Positions 21,761 through 32,785 of a stretch of DNA of 64,000 bases are shown piece after piece. Position 1 is the stretch's first letter, and the number at the start of each line of letters is the position of its first letter. The position numbers and the translations under genes were made by a program. The stretch is taken from NCBI GenBank assembly GCA_965153355.1, contig OZ231126.1:2480001-2544000 (forward strand), written 5' to 3'. This stretch comes from Flaccisagitta enflata (Eukaryota > Chaetognatha > Sagittoidea > Aphragmophora). Below the pieces are notes generated by a model. That model saw only the letters and a program-made list of their open reading frames with translations. It did no database searches and was not told where the DNA came from.

Positions 21761-22390
21761 ATACTATCTTGGTCAAAATAAGAGTCCTCGCAATTGAATT
21801 AACTTCTTAAAGTTTGAATATTGATCAGAAAAACCTGTTTCTCTATTACAGCAGTTTATTTTAGCGTATTTTGGCACTACATATTGCTTGCATAGTGATT
21901 TTTATAGTGTCATATAACAGCATCACTGAATTGCGTGTGACAGGTTTCTCATCTCCTGTATCTGTTTTTGCCACTTTGGTTTTATAGTGAGGCTTGTACT
22001 AATTTTTCTGTAAAATCTAAACGATTTGAGCAAATAAGCTCTGCTTGGTGGCAAATAAAAGCTTTTTTTGAAGCTCTTTACAGCGGTCACCGATTTTCTT
22101 ATGTTTCAATAATTTCTATGTATAGAAAATATCCAAAAGAAGCTGCTAGCATTTCAGAAACGGAAATCAATAATTTTTACCATAAAAATCAAAATGAATC
22201 ATTTTACTCTTTCTGCTGTAAAATCTAAACGAATTGAGCTAAAAAGGTCTGCTTGGTGGCATTAGATCGCATTTTTTGCAGAGCTTTCTAATGGTCACCA
22301 ATTTTTAAAGAATTTTTATACAATTCTTTAGAATAATCTGGCCACAATGTAAGAAAACGTGGCGGACTCTTAATTTGACCAAGATAGTAA
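21761..22390. mobile_element. ~630-bp foldback related to the 24.4-kb element
   Basis: CTATCTTGGTCAAAATAAGAG at 21764 is the inverse of CTCTTAATTTGACCAAGATAG ending 22387. Internal direct repeats contain TTTGAAGCTCTTTACAGCGG / TTTGCAGAGCTTTCTAATGG. Confidence 0.7.
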
Positions 22391-22589
22391 CTTACATAAG
22401 TTGCTTGAGTAATCATGGCGTAGTGGTTAAATAAGTTGAATTGACAGCGGCAGCGGCAGCGGCACCATCGGTAGGTTGGAAGTTAATGATCATATGGCCA
22501 TTTTGATCAGGCTCGGCCAGAATGGGGGATCACCCGCATCTAAGATGGGCATGGGGGCCCGAGACTTAGGGGGGCCCGGGAGGGTTCCT

Positions 22590-22755
22590 GAAATAAGAGG
22601 AAAAAAAGAAAAAAAAAAGAAAAAGAAACAAGGACAAAAAAAGGAAAATAAAGCTTTAAAGAAGAAGAATATAAAAAGTGAAATAAGTTTAAAAAAAAAG
22701 AAAATGAAGAGAAAAGAAGAAAAAAAGAAGAAGAAAAATGAAAAATGAAAAAAAT
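22590..22755. repeat. A/G-rich low-complexity run
   Basis: AAAAAGAAG-type tract; the ORFs here are compositional. Confidence 0.8.
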
Positions 22756-22879
22756 AAGAAGAGATATGAAGGTGAGGATGAGGAAAGGTTAAGTCTGTGT
22801 AGATAGTCTTATTCATAAGTGCTCAACCTTTTTTTCAGGACTAGCACCCTAGGCACCTAGGTCTTATTATCTTATTCTT

Positions 22880-23165
22880 TTTTTAGTCGCCTGCACGCGA
22901 CTCTACAACCCGCCTTGTCCGTCGGTCGATCGGTTGGTCGGTTGGTCGGTCGGTCGGTCGGTCGGTCACGTTGTACTTATTTTTACAATTGTATTTTTTT
23001 GACCCCACTGCTTCTGCCCAAATGGTCTGGTGACCTCAAATATGGCCCCTGCCCACCCGCACGCGACTTCGGTAGCCGTGTATCCGGCCTTGTTTTAGCC
23101 CTTTTTGTTTTCTTAACTTTTTAGTCGCGTGCTACGCGTGCTACGCGTGCTACGCGTGCTACGCG
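22880..23165 (+). mobile_element. Hairpin element copy followed by an expanded hairpin
   Basis: 22884-23098 is a full copy (AGTCGCCTGCACGCGACT ... AGCCGTGTATCCGGCCTTGTTTT). At 23120 a second head has its loop tandemly repeated four times (CGTGCTACG units) between GTCG and CGAC, i.e. a longer palindrome. Confidence 0.75.
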
Positions 23166-23209
23166 ACCCTCCGTTGCCGCTGCCGCCGCAAGCCCTTTCC
23201 AAAACGAAA

Positions 23210-23300
23210 AGAGATGGTTGAATTAATGCAGTCGGCAGGAGCAGCGGCAGTAGCAGCGGCAGCCGCGGCCATAGTTGCAGCGGTAGTGGTAGTTCTGAAG
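23210..23300 (+). repeat. GCAGCGGCAG repeat
   Basis: Imperfect AGCGGC/GTAGCG units; a long open frame here is compositional. Confidence 0.6.
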
Positions 23301-23469
23301 GTTATGGTTGGAGTCAGAATAGGCATTGGCAGCAGCAGTGAGCTCCATGAAGGCGACAGATCCTTTACTAGCGTTACGTGGGTATGCCATTGTCTTCATG
23401 GGGCACCAAACAACTTCTGTTTTTTGGTTTCTCCGTTCTTTAATCCCCACCAACTATTTCCCCTCTGAG

Positions 23470-24240
23470 CTATTTCAGGCCTTAAATCAGCCCTTTCAGG
23501 CCTTAAATAGCCTTTTCAGGGCCCAAATCAACCCCCTCAACCCTCTCAAACCTCAAATAAGTACGCCTTGACCTCAAATCTGCTTTCTTAGCTTAGGTCC
23601 CATATAAGCCCTCTGATACTTCAAATTGGCTTTCTAGGCAGCGGTCCCAAAGGGGACAAAGTCCTGTAGAACACATGGGGACTTCAGTTTGTTCTTCCGT
23701 TCCTTCACCCCCCTATTGTCCTCTCAGGCCTCTCTAGCCTGAAATCAGCTATCTCAGGCCTCACATCAGCCCTCTTAGGCCTCAAATCAGCCCTCCCAAG
23801 TCCAAAATTCGCCTCAAATCAGTCCTCACAAGCCTCAAATCAACCCTCTCAAGCCTAAAATTTGCTCTCTTAGGCCTCAAAACAGCCTCCCTAGGCCTCT
23901 TGTAAGCCCTTTCAGGCTCCAAATCTGCCCTCTCTGGCATCAAATCATGAACAGATTGTTGGACGGAAAATGAACAAAAGTCCCCCTGAGTTCTACAGGG
24001 CTTAGTGTATTATTTGTGGCCAAAATGAGCAAAAAACTGAAAAAAAAATTGTTTGCAAAGAAAACGTAAATTTATTGGAATGGCCGCAAAAGCTTAAACA
24101 ACATAATACAAATGCAAATCTGCTTTCTTAGCCTTAGGTCCCATATCAGCCCTCTGATACTTCAAATTGGCTTTCTGGGCAGCGGCCCCTTGACCCCCAA
24201 CTGCTCACCTTCCAAGCAATCAAATCAGCTTTTAAATATG
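23470..24240. mobile_element. Foldback family copies (one complete type I, one fragment)
   Basis: 23638: GGCAGCGGTCCCAAAGGGGA, AAGTCCTGTAGAACACATGG; core of GGCCTCAAATCAGCCCTCTC; right end AAAAGTCCCCCTGAGTTCTA at 23973. A second left fragment GGGCAGCGGCCCC at 24178 shares upstream text with 23588-23637. Confidence 0.75.
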
Positions 24241-24403
24241 CCTGCTCAGGATGTCTGGAAATTTGGGTAACAGAATAATAGGCGCTTCAGTGGTAGCGTG
24301 AGTGAGAAAAAGCATTGGGATGGTAAGCGGGAGGAGAATTTCATGTGACCATTTAATGAAAAGTGAGGATGATGATGATGATGATGATGATGATAATAAT
24401 GAT

Positions 24404-25335
24404 TAGGGCGGCTACCTGGAGGGTCAAATGTGGTCAAATTTCAGAACGCCTCAGCCAACTTACCATACACTCTACGTCGTATCTAAAAAGGAATTGAGGC
24501 AAGCGGAGATTGGTATCTGGAATGAAAACCCGCACAGCAACACTATCGAGTTTCAATGGGAGTAAAATTGCTTTCATATACTTTACCATTGTGTTGCCGC
24601 GTGGGTTTCTTGATCAAATACCAACCTCAGCTCTGCTTGTCTGGTTTACTGCCCAAATGCTGCTTAGCATAACGGTTGCAAAAGAAAAAACGGAACAAAA
24701 TGCTTTTCATTGTTTTGTATTCATCCAATGTGAAAAACATAGGAAAATCCATGACCGTTTGAAAGCTCTGTGAAAGATCTTTTGAATGAGACCTTGCTGG
24801 TTGTCCCCGCTTTATTTGTTTAGAAATGGCACAAGAATAAAGAAGAGGTGGTCACAAGTGTAAAAGTTGAAGTGGAAGAAGCTGCAGCTCTTCGTTGATT
24901 TATAAGAAAGGCCCATAAAGAACTTAAATGAGCTTTTTTTCTTAGATGAATTTAAAGATTTTCGAATTTTCTTTCAAACTAGACCAACCCCAGATCTGTA
25001 TCTCAAACGGTTTAGGAGCTAGAGCTTGTCAAAGTTAACAATGTTTTTCCCAAAACCTTTTCATTCAATTTAACCCAATATTGAATGGGGCAATGTTTTT
25101 TCTCATTGTTATGCCATGTCTAAACGAAAAAAGCTAAAATGACCAGCAACGTCGCATTTGAAAGATATTTTGCAGAGCTTTTAAATGGTCATGAATTTTC
25201 TGTAGTTTAGCCCTTCTGTTTGGCAAAAATTAGCGAGACAAGTTGTTCCGTTTTTTCTTTTGCTACTGTTATATGGTTAGATGGCGGAGGAATTTTAAAT
25301 TTTGAGCCAAATTTACCCTTCAGGTAGCCGCCCTA
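24404..25335. mobile_element. ~930-bp foldback inserted in an ATG microsatellite
   Basis: TAGGGCGGCTACCTGGAGGGT at the left, inverse ACCCTTCAGGTAGCCGCCCTA at the right, both flanked by GATGAT repeats, so the element split a (GAT)n tract. Internal inverse pair AAAAGAAAAAACGGAAC / GTTCCGTTTTTTCTTTT. Confidence 0.85.
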
Positions 25336-25489
25336 ATGATGATGGTTATAAATATCATGGCGCTTATTTTTCTTGAGCTCCAAGCAGGGCATCGGGTACC
25401 TCTGACTATATGTGATTCATGGATGGCTAGCTTCCTCCACATTCTGTTATGCATTACTTAAGGGCAACTGGAACTGCTGACCATCTTAA

Positions 25490-25700
25490 ACTTTTGCAAC
25501 TATTTAGCCTGAAAATAAAGTTAACAAGGCTCAGCAATTACCAGAACAAGACTCTTAAACTTGAATTGAGCTCCATCGGAAGCTCTTCTGAATACAATAA
25601 GCCTCTATGATTAACAAAAAAAAAAGGCCGGATACACGGCCAATACCAGTTGCGGACGGGTGGGCAGGGGCAGAAATGCGCGTTTTCACACTTTTTGACT
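25490..25700. repeat. Repeat copy (empty-site version) and hairpin-element 5' fragment
   Basis: 25494-25610 (TTTAGCCTGAAAATAAAG ... TACAATAAGCCTCTATG) is uninterrupted here but split at 32785/33312. Then AAGGCCGGATACACGGCCAA begins a truncated hairpin element. Confidence 0.8.
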
Positions 25701-25739
25701 CGTGTTCACGGACCAACGCCACTAAGGGCCACGTTTTGC

Positions 25740-27640
25740 GCAAGATGGCTCCTTGGGTATTTGGGTGAAAATTTTCATCTCTGCTATATGGCTCAAACTA
25801 AGTAGAATGGTCATAGTAGCATTTGAGCATACATTACCGGTCTATATGACAGGTTTTATGGCTATTTAGAGTGAAAAAAGGCGACCTAAATCGACATTAC
25901 TACAAAAAATGCTACATTTCAAGAAAAATCAAAGAATTTTTTGGATTATCTGTTAAGATTACTAAAAGCTCATGATATCTTCAATATTGGATTGGATTCC
26001 TTCATTAATGTTTAAATGTCTGGAAAAATTTAAAAAATCATTATTTTTTACATTTTTAGCACTATTAAATTAGTCTACTATTACTACATATTTGACCTAA
26101 TTTGCATGCTTTTATTACCCTATAAATATAAAAAATTGCACAAGGACGCACAATGAGCCACCTATGCCAAAATGTAGTTCAAGGGGTCCTGAATCCAGAA
26201 TTCTATGGCTCAAGCGGGCCTTCGACGTCCAAAAAAAAAAATTGTGATTTTCTTGGCCTAAAATGGACAAATAATAATGTGGATAAAAGTAAAAATCTAT
26301 ATTTGATTAGAAGAAAAATGAACAAAATGAGCTAAATGAGCAAAAAAATGATTTTTTTTGAGCACCTTATTAAGGATTCTTATTGAACAAAGACAAAAAT
26401 TTGATTGATTTGGTCAAAACATTAGACAATTTAAATGCTAAACATCGGAGATAAGAAAAGTCGCCCTTTAGATGTGGCTTAAAGAGAATAGATATCAACT
26501 TCGCCTTATCCTGCGTTCAATAACAGGAGTCGTTTTTAAATTTTTATCGCTAACTTCGAAAATACTCGTCCGATTATTAGTCACGGTGCTGGCTGAATGG
26601 AGGACGAGAAGAACCGTTGGTCATTTTTTATTCGTCCAGGTACGACATGTTTTGCCACTATAACAGCGCCGGAAACGCAAAAGATGAAAAAAATCGACTA
26701 TGGTTTTAATAATCAAATCGGGAGTTAAATGTATTGCAACTCGCTTTGAGAAATATGCACTTGTTAAGAGCGACTAAAGCAACATAGACAGGCAAAATAA
26801 AGCTATATAAAGTCGCACGTGCCTACGTGTTGTCATTTTTTAACTTGTAAAATGAGTTTGGATATCTTTTCTCGTTCTCGACCACTCAATGCGTCACATT
26901 TGTTCATCTACACTCTTTTTATTGAGTAAGGACAAAGTTTATAAGGACATGAGGCTGGAATTTTGCCAAAATTTAAGGACAATTAAAGGATAACCCCCAG
27001 CCTCAAATTTAAAAAGAAATTTTGTTTCATATTCCATACTTCCATCATTGCTGTGAAAATTGTTTAAAATATATATCTTCAAAATAGAAAATGATAGTTT
27101 TTTTTTATACATTGACTATTATCAAATGATATTTGAATAATATTAAGATACAAATAATCATTGTAACAATTTATATTCTTAAATCAATTTTTCTTAACAA
27201 ATTTAAGTTTTTTATGATTTTTTCAGTAACAATATAAAAAGATATTAAGGACATAGTAAGAACATTTCAGCCTCAAATCTGCAAAAAATTAAGGACAATC
27301 CAGCCTAAGAAAAATTTTACTGGGCCTTAAAAACTGAAAAGAGTGAATTACTCTCTTTTATCACAAGAGCATAGTTTATGATTACATCAAGGCTTTAAAC
27401 GGCCGCAAAATAAATAATATCTTAAGAACATACACGCCGTATTTTTTATAAGCGCAGTTTTTTGAAGTGAGGCTCAGCGTTCTTATTTTCTTATTTTCTT
27501 TTTTTCGTAGTATTGCAGATTCTGTATCATAGTTGCTAGCTATTCATAATCAATAAAAAAAAATTAAAGAACTTGGGCCATGAATTAACAACCACAACAA
27601 CAACAACAACAGCTCCAAAATATCAACACCATCATTTTTA
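25740..27640. other. AT-rich stretch without recognised features
   Basis: No exon, palindrome or satellite could be supported. Short ORFs here (e.g. 26153, 26472) have no splice context. CAA repeat at 27592-27612. Confidence 0.5.
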
Positions 27641-27986
27641 CAAAATATGAGTGTGTTTTGTATTACAGCAATTTGTTTATTTGCAAATTCGTTGTCTTGT
27701 CTGTCACAGTGTCACACATTTGTTCATGTATTGATAGTATTATCCTATACCTACTTGGCGTTCATAGGTAAAGAAATTTCAACAATCTTGAATCTTAAGG
27801 GAAATTGCCAAAAAGAAGCGTCATCTTCAGACCTATTAGTGGCAAGCTCGTCAGCGAACTGCGTGGCGGAGCCTTTAAAGCCTCTGTTGACCCACCAGAT
27901 TCGTAAAGCCCTAAGGTTAAAACTAGAGAAGCCTACAATTATCTTCCAGAGCAAGGAAGTTCATCGTTGTTTGATTAGAAAAATAG

Positions 27987-27989
<3 letters not shown>

Positions 27990-28060
<71 letters not shown>

Positions 28061-28080
28061 GTGCGTGTGTGCGTGTATGT
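27990..28080. repeat. GT microsatellite
   Basis: (TG)n with GC-containing variants at the right end. The preceding 200 bases (27770-27970) are open in frames on both strands, but coding cannot be decided. Confidence 0.9.
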
Positions 28081-28264
28081 GTCTTTCTGTGTGTCTGTTA
28101 ATGACTGAGTGTATGTTTGCATAATTGTGTGAACATTTTAATGTGTGCACATGAGCTTTTTTTTACTGTGTGTGTGAAAGTGGAGCACCGCTAGAGAGCA
28201 CACGATATAAAGGCATGCCAGCCAATCAGACATACAACCTACGGTCCCATGAAAGATTTTGTAC

Positions 28265-28664
28265 ACAGATAAGCTAAATACAAGATGTGAACCCCCTGAA
28301 AACTGTAGCAGCCCTACTGAGAATCTTAATTAATAATATTTCAAAGACATATAGAGTAACGAAACAATGCTTATATCAATATAAATGGCGCCACCTGAAT
28401 AATTTTTAACTTTACTCCTCTAACTTAAAATATATCTTACAATAGTTATAAAATGAGCTATTTTTATAAATTCAGAAAATCTTGGATTTTGTATTATATT
28501 TTGAAACTAGAGTGGAAATTGCAAAATCGCCTTGGTGGCGCTACTTGTATAATCCTAAGCTATAATTAGCAACCCAATACAAACTATTTATTACTATAGT
28601 TTGATTTGTAAGGGGGGTGCTACAGTTTTAGGGGGTTAACATCTTATATTAACCCTTCCTCTGT
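28265..28664. mobile_element. 400-bp TIR element (pair with 48054-48452)
   Basis: Termini ACAGATAAGC.. AAGATGTGAACCCCCTG and, inverted, ACAGAGGAAGG.. AAGATGTTAACCCCCTA; TGTAGCA follows in both. The other copy is in opposite orientation. No ORF. Confidence 0.8.
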
Positions 28665-28743
28665 ACTTATCTTTATGTTGGCAATAGGTCAGCCTCACTG
28701 TAACGCATAGTTTAAACTCATATTCAAACTCATACATGCACAG

Positions 28744-28966
28744 GAATTCGTCTTTGAACACCGACCGACTACTCAGCAATTTACGGGCAGAAGATGAGAT
28801 TAAGGGGTACTCGAATTGTGGCATGGAATTTCCCAAATCTCAGTCTACCATGATGTCCGAGGCTATCTCAGTCTACGCACGATTGCTTGAAGCGACGGAG
28901 CAAGAACGGGAGGAGGAAGATGAGGAAGATGTTGAGTGGATAGACGACTACGATGAAAGAGATTGA
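28744..28966 (+). CDS. Candidate terminal exon, acidic C-terminus
   Basis: AG at 28742-28743 is followed by an open frame (entered in phase 2) of 74 codons to TGA at 28966: contains TDRLLSNLRAEDEIKGY, MSEAISVYARLLEATEQE, then a Glu/Asp run EEEDEEDVEWIDDYDERD. Amino-acid usage is protein-like. No upstream partner exon was recognised. It lies inside the 21-kb interval between exons 15 and 16 of the main gene, so it is either a nested gene or evidence that the main gene is really two genes. Confidence 0.45.
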
Positions 28967-29065
28967 GCAGAAACAACTAAAACAGTATCTTATCAAATAA
29001 GAACGAAAAAAAAACAAGAAAAAAAAAACAATTTACCAGCATTACAAAATTAACAGTAACAACAA

Positions 29066-29475
<410 letters not shown>

Positions 29476-29476
29476 C

Positions 29477-29611
29477 ATGGACCAGGACGACGACCAGATC
29501 GAGGATGATGACATTGACAAAGATGGAGCGTTGGGAAGCAACTCAGCGTCGTTTGAGGGGGGGATGCGGTTGCAGAATCGTCAACGTCTCCAAAGCGGCC
29601 GAGAAAGTTGA
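29477..29611 (+). CDS. Short acidic ORF downstream of polyAsn/Asp triplet repeat
   Basis: The AAC/GAC repeat is continuous in one frame with ATG at 29477 and the stretch MDQDDDQIEDDDIDKDGALG, ending RLQSGRES and TGA at 29611. Reading upstream gives an unbroken Asn/Asp tract back to a TAA at 29057. There is no upstream ATG or clear acceptor, so coding status is doubtful, but the non-repetitive tail is protein-like. Confidence 0.25.
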   Translation: MDQDDDQIEDDDIDKDGALGSNSASFEGGMRLQNRQRLQSGRES

Positions 29612-29924
29612 GAAATACTAAACAGAGACTTTGCCTCCGTTGTCAACATTCATCACTGTTGGCGCTGTTTTAACAGCGTTTTACATCGTTTCTGTTGAAT
29701 ATTTTCAAATGACTGTTTTTTTTCATTCAAGCAAAAAATGAACGATGTTTCCTTAAATATCTTTGTCAATCTTTTGCAATATTCAGAAACTAGGGCTTGT
29801 TACGATGAATATGTGCTCCACGCTGATTCCAAATGTGTACATGAATGGATAGAGTGAATGATTGAAATGATGAATGAAAGAATGTATGAAACAAATGTAC
29901 AAATGAACAAACAAATGAAGGCCA

Positions 29925-30378
29925 GGATTAGGCCGCTAAGTCCAGGTTTAGGTCGCTGAGGTCGGGATTAGGTCACTGAGGCCGGGATTAGGTCACTAAG
30001 GCCGGGATTAGGTCACTGAGGCCGGGATTAGGTCACTGAGGCCGGGATTAGGTCTCTGAGGCCGGGATTAGGTCTCTGAGGCCGGGATTAGGTCTCTGAG
30101 GCCGGGATTAGGTCTCTGAGGCCGGGATTAGGTCTCTGAGGCCGGGATTAGGTCTCTGAGGCCGGGATTAGGTCTCTGAGGCCGGGATTAGGTCGCTGAG
30201 GCCGGGATTAGGTCGCTGAGGCCGGGATTAGGTCGCTGAGGCCGGGATTAGGTCGCTGAGGCCGGGATTAGGTCGCTGAGGCTGGGATTAGGTCGCTGAG
30301 GCTGGGATTAGGTCGCTGAGGCCGGGATAAGATCGCTGAGGCAGGGATTAGGTTGTTGAGGCCGGGATTAGGTTGCTG
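29925..30378. repeat. 20-bp minisatellite GGCCGGGATTAGGTCGCTGA, ~22 units
   Basis: Exact 20-bp period (three units per 60 bases), with blocks of CACTGAG, TCTCTGAG and TCGCTGAG variants showing local homogenisation. Confidence 0.95.
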
Positions 30379-30732
30379 AGGCTGTTATGCGCCACACATG
30401 GCGATATGCATCACGTGCGGCGGTTACGCGTCTCGCGCAGTGGTTGCGTGTCATGCGGGGCTGTTAGGTATAACGCGCAGCCGTTACGCATCATGCGGGG
30501 CCGTTGTGCGTCACGCGCGGGGCCGTTACGCATCATGCGCTGCGGTGACGCGTCACGCGCGGCCGTGTCGCGTTATGCGCGGCGGTCACGCGTTACGCGC
30601 GGCCATGACGCGTCACGCGCGGCCGTTACGCGTCACGCGCGGCCGTTACGCGTCACGGCGGCCATTACATGTCACGTGCAGCTGTTATGCGTCACGCGCA
30701 GCCATTACGCGTCACGCGCCGCTGTTACGTGC
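30379..30732. repeat. 20-bp GC-rich minisatellite GGCCGTTACGCGTCACGCGC, ~18 units
   Basis: Directly abuts the previous array, keeps the same 20-bp period and shares only GGCCG. High CpG. Two long overlapping ORFs (30373-30772) come from absence of stops in the repeat and are not believed. Confidence 0.9.
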
Positions 30733-30934
30733 ACCATACTATGTGAACTGGATTGAAAACATCCAAGACTAACCCTAATCAATCAAGCGAAGCAAAAAAG
30801 TCCAGTGACTAGCTAGATGCGAACTTGCAACCCTTCCAATTAAATGATTTGAATGTAAAATCAAAACCGCCTCAGTTCAGATCTCATTGTCTCTTTTAGA
30901 TACATTCGCTTCTGCTTGGACAATGAAAACATGT

Positions 30935-31017
30935 GCTTCCATAGTATAATGGTTAAGAGCATCGCGGTGAGATCCCAAAGATTGCGACGCATCGCGGGTT
31001 CGAATCCTGCTGGAAGC
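30935..31017 (+). tRNA. tRNA-like Pol III gene, isotype uncertain
   Basis: A perfect 7-bp acceptor stem GCTTCCA/TGGAAGC, an A-box-like TAGTATAATGG, a T arm GCGGG-TTCGAAT-CCTGC with B box GGTTCGAATCC, and a T7 run at 31024-31030 as Pol III terminator. The 83-nt length points to a long variable arm (GATTGCGACGCATC can pair GAT/ATC) or to an intron. A 5-bp stem TCGCG/TGCGA would enclose a 16-nt loop, and no canonical 7-nt anticodon loop is evident. GCATCGCGG occurs twice (30959 and 30989). Could be a real tRNA with unusual anticodon arm, a tRNA pseudogene, or the head of a SINE. Confidence 0.6.
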
Positions 31018-31499
31018 AATGCCTTTTTTTCTTAAACTAAATGTATTTGGAGTAAGAGGGAGGTGCTGCATGTGAGAGCGTTTGTAGCTGCACGTTACTG
31101 CGTGTAACTGCAGATTGCTGCGTGCAACAAGCTGCATGTAGCTGCATGCAAGGGGGGTGCATGTAAAAGAACGGTAAGGCAAAAATAATTTCAACTAATT
31201 TCCGCTTTGTAATTTCCAATAATTTCCGCTGATTTCTGGGGGTGATGAATCTTATCTCCGATGTGTAAGAGAGTTTAGCAGTATTTTTCACTTTATTTTC
31301 TCAAATTTCTCTTCTTTTGTACTCTAGGCTCATAAAGCTCTTAATCCAATAGAAATGAGTCAATATTGGATATAAATAGTTTCATAACATCTGGAAATAC
31401 GCAGAAAAATATTTTTCACTCTGTATATTTCATAAGGAACAATGTAATGGAAAAGATATAATGTTAATCCCCAATGAGCCACCTAGCGCACGATGCAGC

Positions 31500-31590
31500 C
31501 CACAGTGCAACGGACCAACAGACCAACGGACCAACGGACGGACGGACAGACAAAGGCTCTTATAGAGTTGCTTGTCCGCAACTAAAAAGA
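31500..31590 (-). mobile_element. Hairpin element, GTTGC-stem type
   Basis: GGACCAACGGACGGACGG run, TCTTATAGAGTTGC-TTGTCC-GCAACTAAAAA. Stem GTTGC/GCAAC with the conserved CTAA. Confidence 0.75.
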
Positions 31591-31685
31591 AACAGCATAG
31601 CCCAGTCAAGTCAAAAAAGGCTCGCATCTTACAGATTTTTGTACAAAATTGCTCGATGACGAATCAAAGGTCATTGATCCCTCCT

Positions 31686-32235
31686 CGGCCACTTTTTGGG
31701 CAGCGGCCCCGAAGGGGACGAAGTCCTGTAGAACACAGGGGGACTTTCGTTTGTCCGTCCGTCCGTTCGTTCATCCGTTCGTCCCCCCCTATCAGGCCCC
31801 TCAGGCCTCATATCTTGCCTCTCAGGCCTCAAATCTGGCCTCTCAGGCCTCTCAGGCCTCAAATCTGGCCTCTCAGGCCTCAAATCTGGCCTCTCAGGCC
31901 TCAAATCCGGCCTCTCAGGCCTCAAATCCAGCCTCTTAGGCCTCAAATCCTACCTCTCAGGCCTCAAAACCAGCCTCTCAGGCCTCAAATCCAGCCTCTC
32001 AGGCTTCAAAACCGGCCTATCAGACCTCAAATCCAACCTCTCAGGCCTCAAACCTGGCCTCTCAGGCTATAGCATCTCATCCACTTGTTCAGTCAGGACG
32101 AACGAAAGTCCCCCTGTGTTCTACAGGACTTTGTCCCTTTCGGGGCCGCTGCCCTGCTTCCCCTCACTCCAATTCATAATCACTCAAAGCAGGGCAACGG
32201 GTATCGCTGACCACATATTGCCCTTGGGCGACCTG
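31686..32235. mobile_element. Foldback family, type I copy with boundaries given by empty site
   Basis: GGGCAGCGGCCCCGAAGGGG at 31699, AAGTCCTGTAGAACACAGGG, GTCC run, core of CAGGCCTCAAATCTGGCCTC; right end CCCCCTGTGTTCTACAGGAC, GGGGCCGCTGCCCTGC, and outer GGGCAACGGGTATCGCTGAC ... CCTTGGGCGACC. Confidence 0.85.
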
Positions 32236-32286
32236 TTTTCTTCTAAATGATGATACAACAATAGGGCAATAGGAACCGCTGATCAT

Positions 32287-32632
32287 CATGGGTGTATGGA
32301 GAGGGAGGTCAGGGACGTCGGCTGACGTCCCTGTTTGTCAGACTTGCACCCCTGTCAGACTCAAGCCCATGTAGAAAAAGAAGGCAAAAAATGAAAAAAT
32401 GAAGGAGAAAAATGAAAGAAAAAGAAAAACTGGAGGATAAAAAGCACTCTCAGAAAAAGAATGAGAAAGAATATGTGTTTTTTTTATCAAATATGGATGC
32501 CATCTCTTACATGAGAATATAATTTAAGATTGAAGAAGACTGAATAAGTAACAGATACTATTGGGTTTGAAGCTCTCCTGGACTTGAAACCGGTTGCCGA
32601 CGGCCCTTTGAAATTCCATGCCATACACTTAT
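32287..32632. mobile_element. 346-bp insertion with 9-bp target duplication
   Basis: Flanked by GCTGATCAT at 32278-32286 and 32633-32641; absent at 34.5 kb where a single GCTGATCAT occurs. Ends share GTGTATGG inverted (GGGTGTATGG / CCATACACTTAT). A 9-bp duplication suggests a Mutator-like non-autonomous element. Confidence 0.8.
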
Positions 32633-32785
32633 GCTGATCATATGGGGCTTTAAGGACCTGTTTCTTTTCCCAATCATGCTCACGCAGTTGAGAAACATTA
32701 CTGGATTCGTTTGTTGGTTGGTTGGTGGGTCTTTAACTATTTAGCCTGAAAATAAAGCTGACAAGGCCCAGCAATTACCAGAACA

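Larger units (their letters stand above)
31584..32735 (+). repeat. Repeat carrying two nested insertions (occupied copy of 34388-34627)
   Basis: Segments 31584-31685, 32236-32286 and 32642-32731 are co-linear with the continuous copy at 34388-34627 (GCATAGCCCAGTCAAGTCA, TTTTCTTCTAAATGATGATA, GTTGAGAAACATTACTGGAT). Confidence 0.85.

Noticed and set aside
24510-24773. 87-codon ORF inside the 24.4-kb foldback
   Set aside because: No transposase motif; the region is part of an inverted-repeat arm, with a decayed counterpart in the other arm.
27647-28108. 153-codon ORF ending in a GT repeat
   Set aside because: Both strands are open over 27750-27960, no clear splice sites or motif; coding strand cannot be decided.
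29925-30732. CRISPR array
   Set aside because: Head-to-tail 20-bp units without unique spacers, in eukaryotic context.
30373-30772. Two 125-codon ORFs (Arg/His/Ala rich)
   Set aside because: Product of the stop-free 20-bp GC-rich minisatellite; two overlapping frames are open at once.
31671-32072. ORFs of Pro-Leu-Arg-Pro-Gln or Ala-Ser-Gln repeats
   Set aside because: They lie in the minisatellite core of a foldback element; similar ORFs occur in the 61.6-kb copy.
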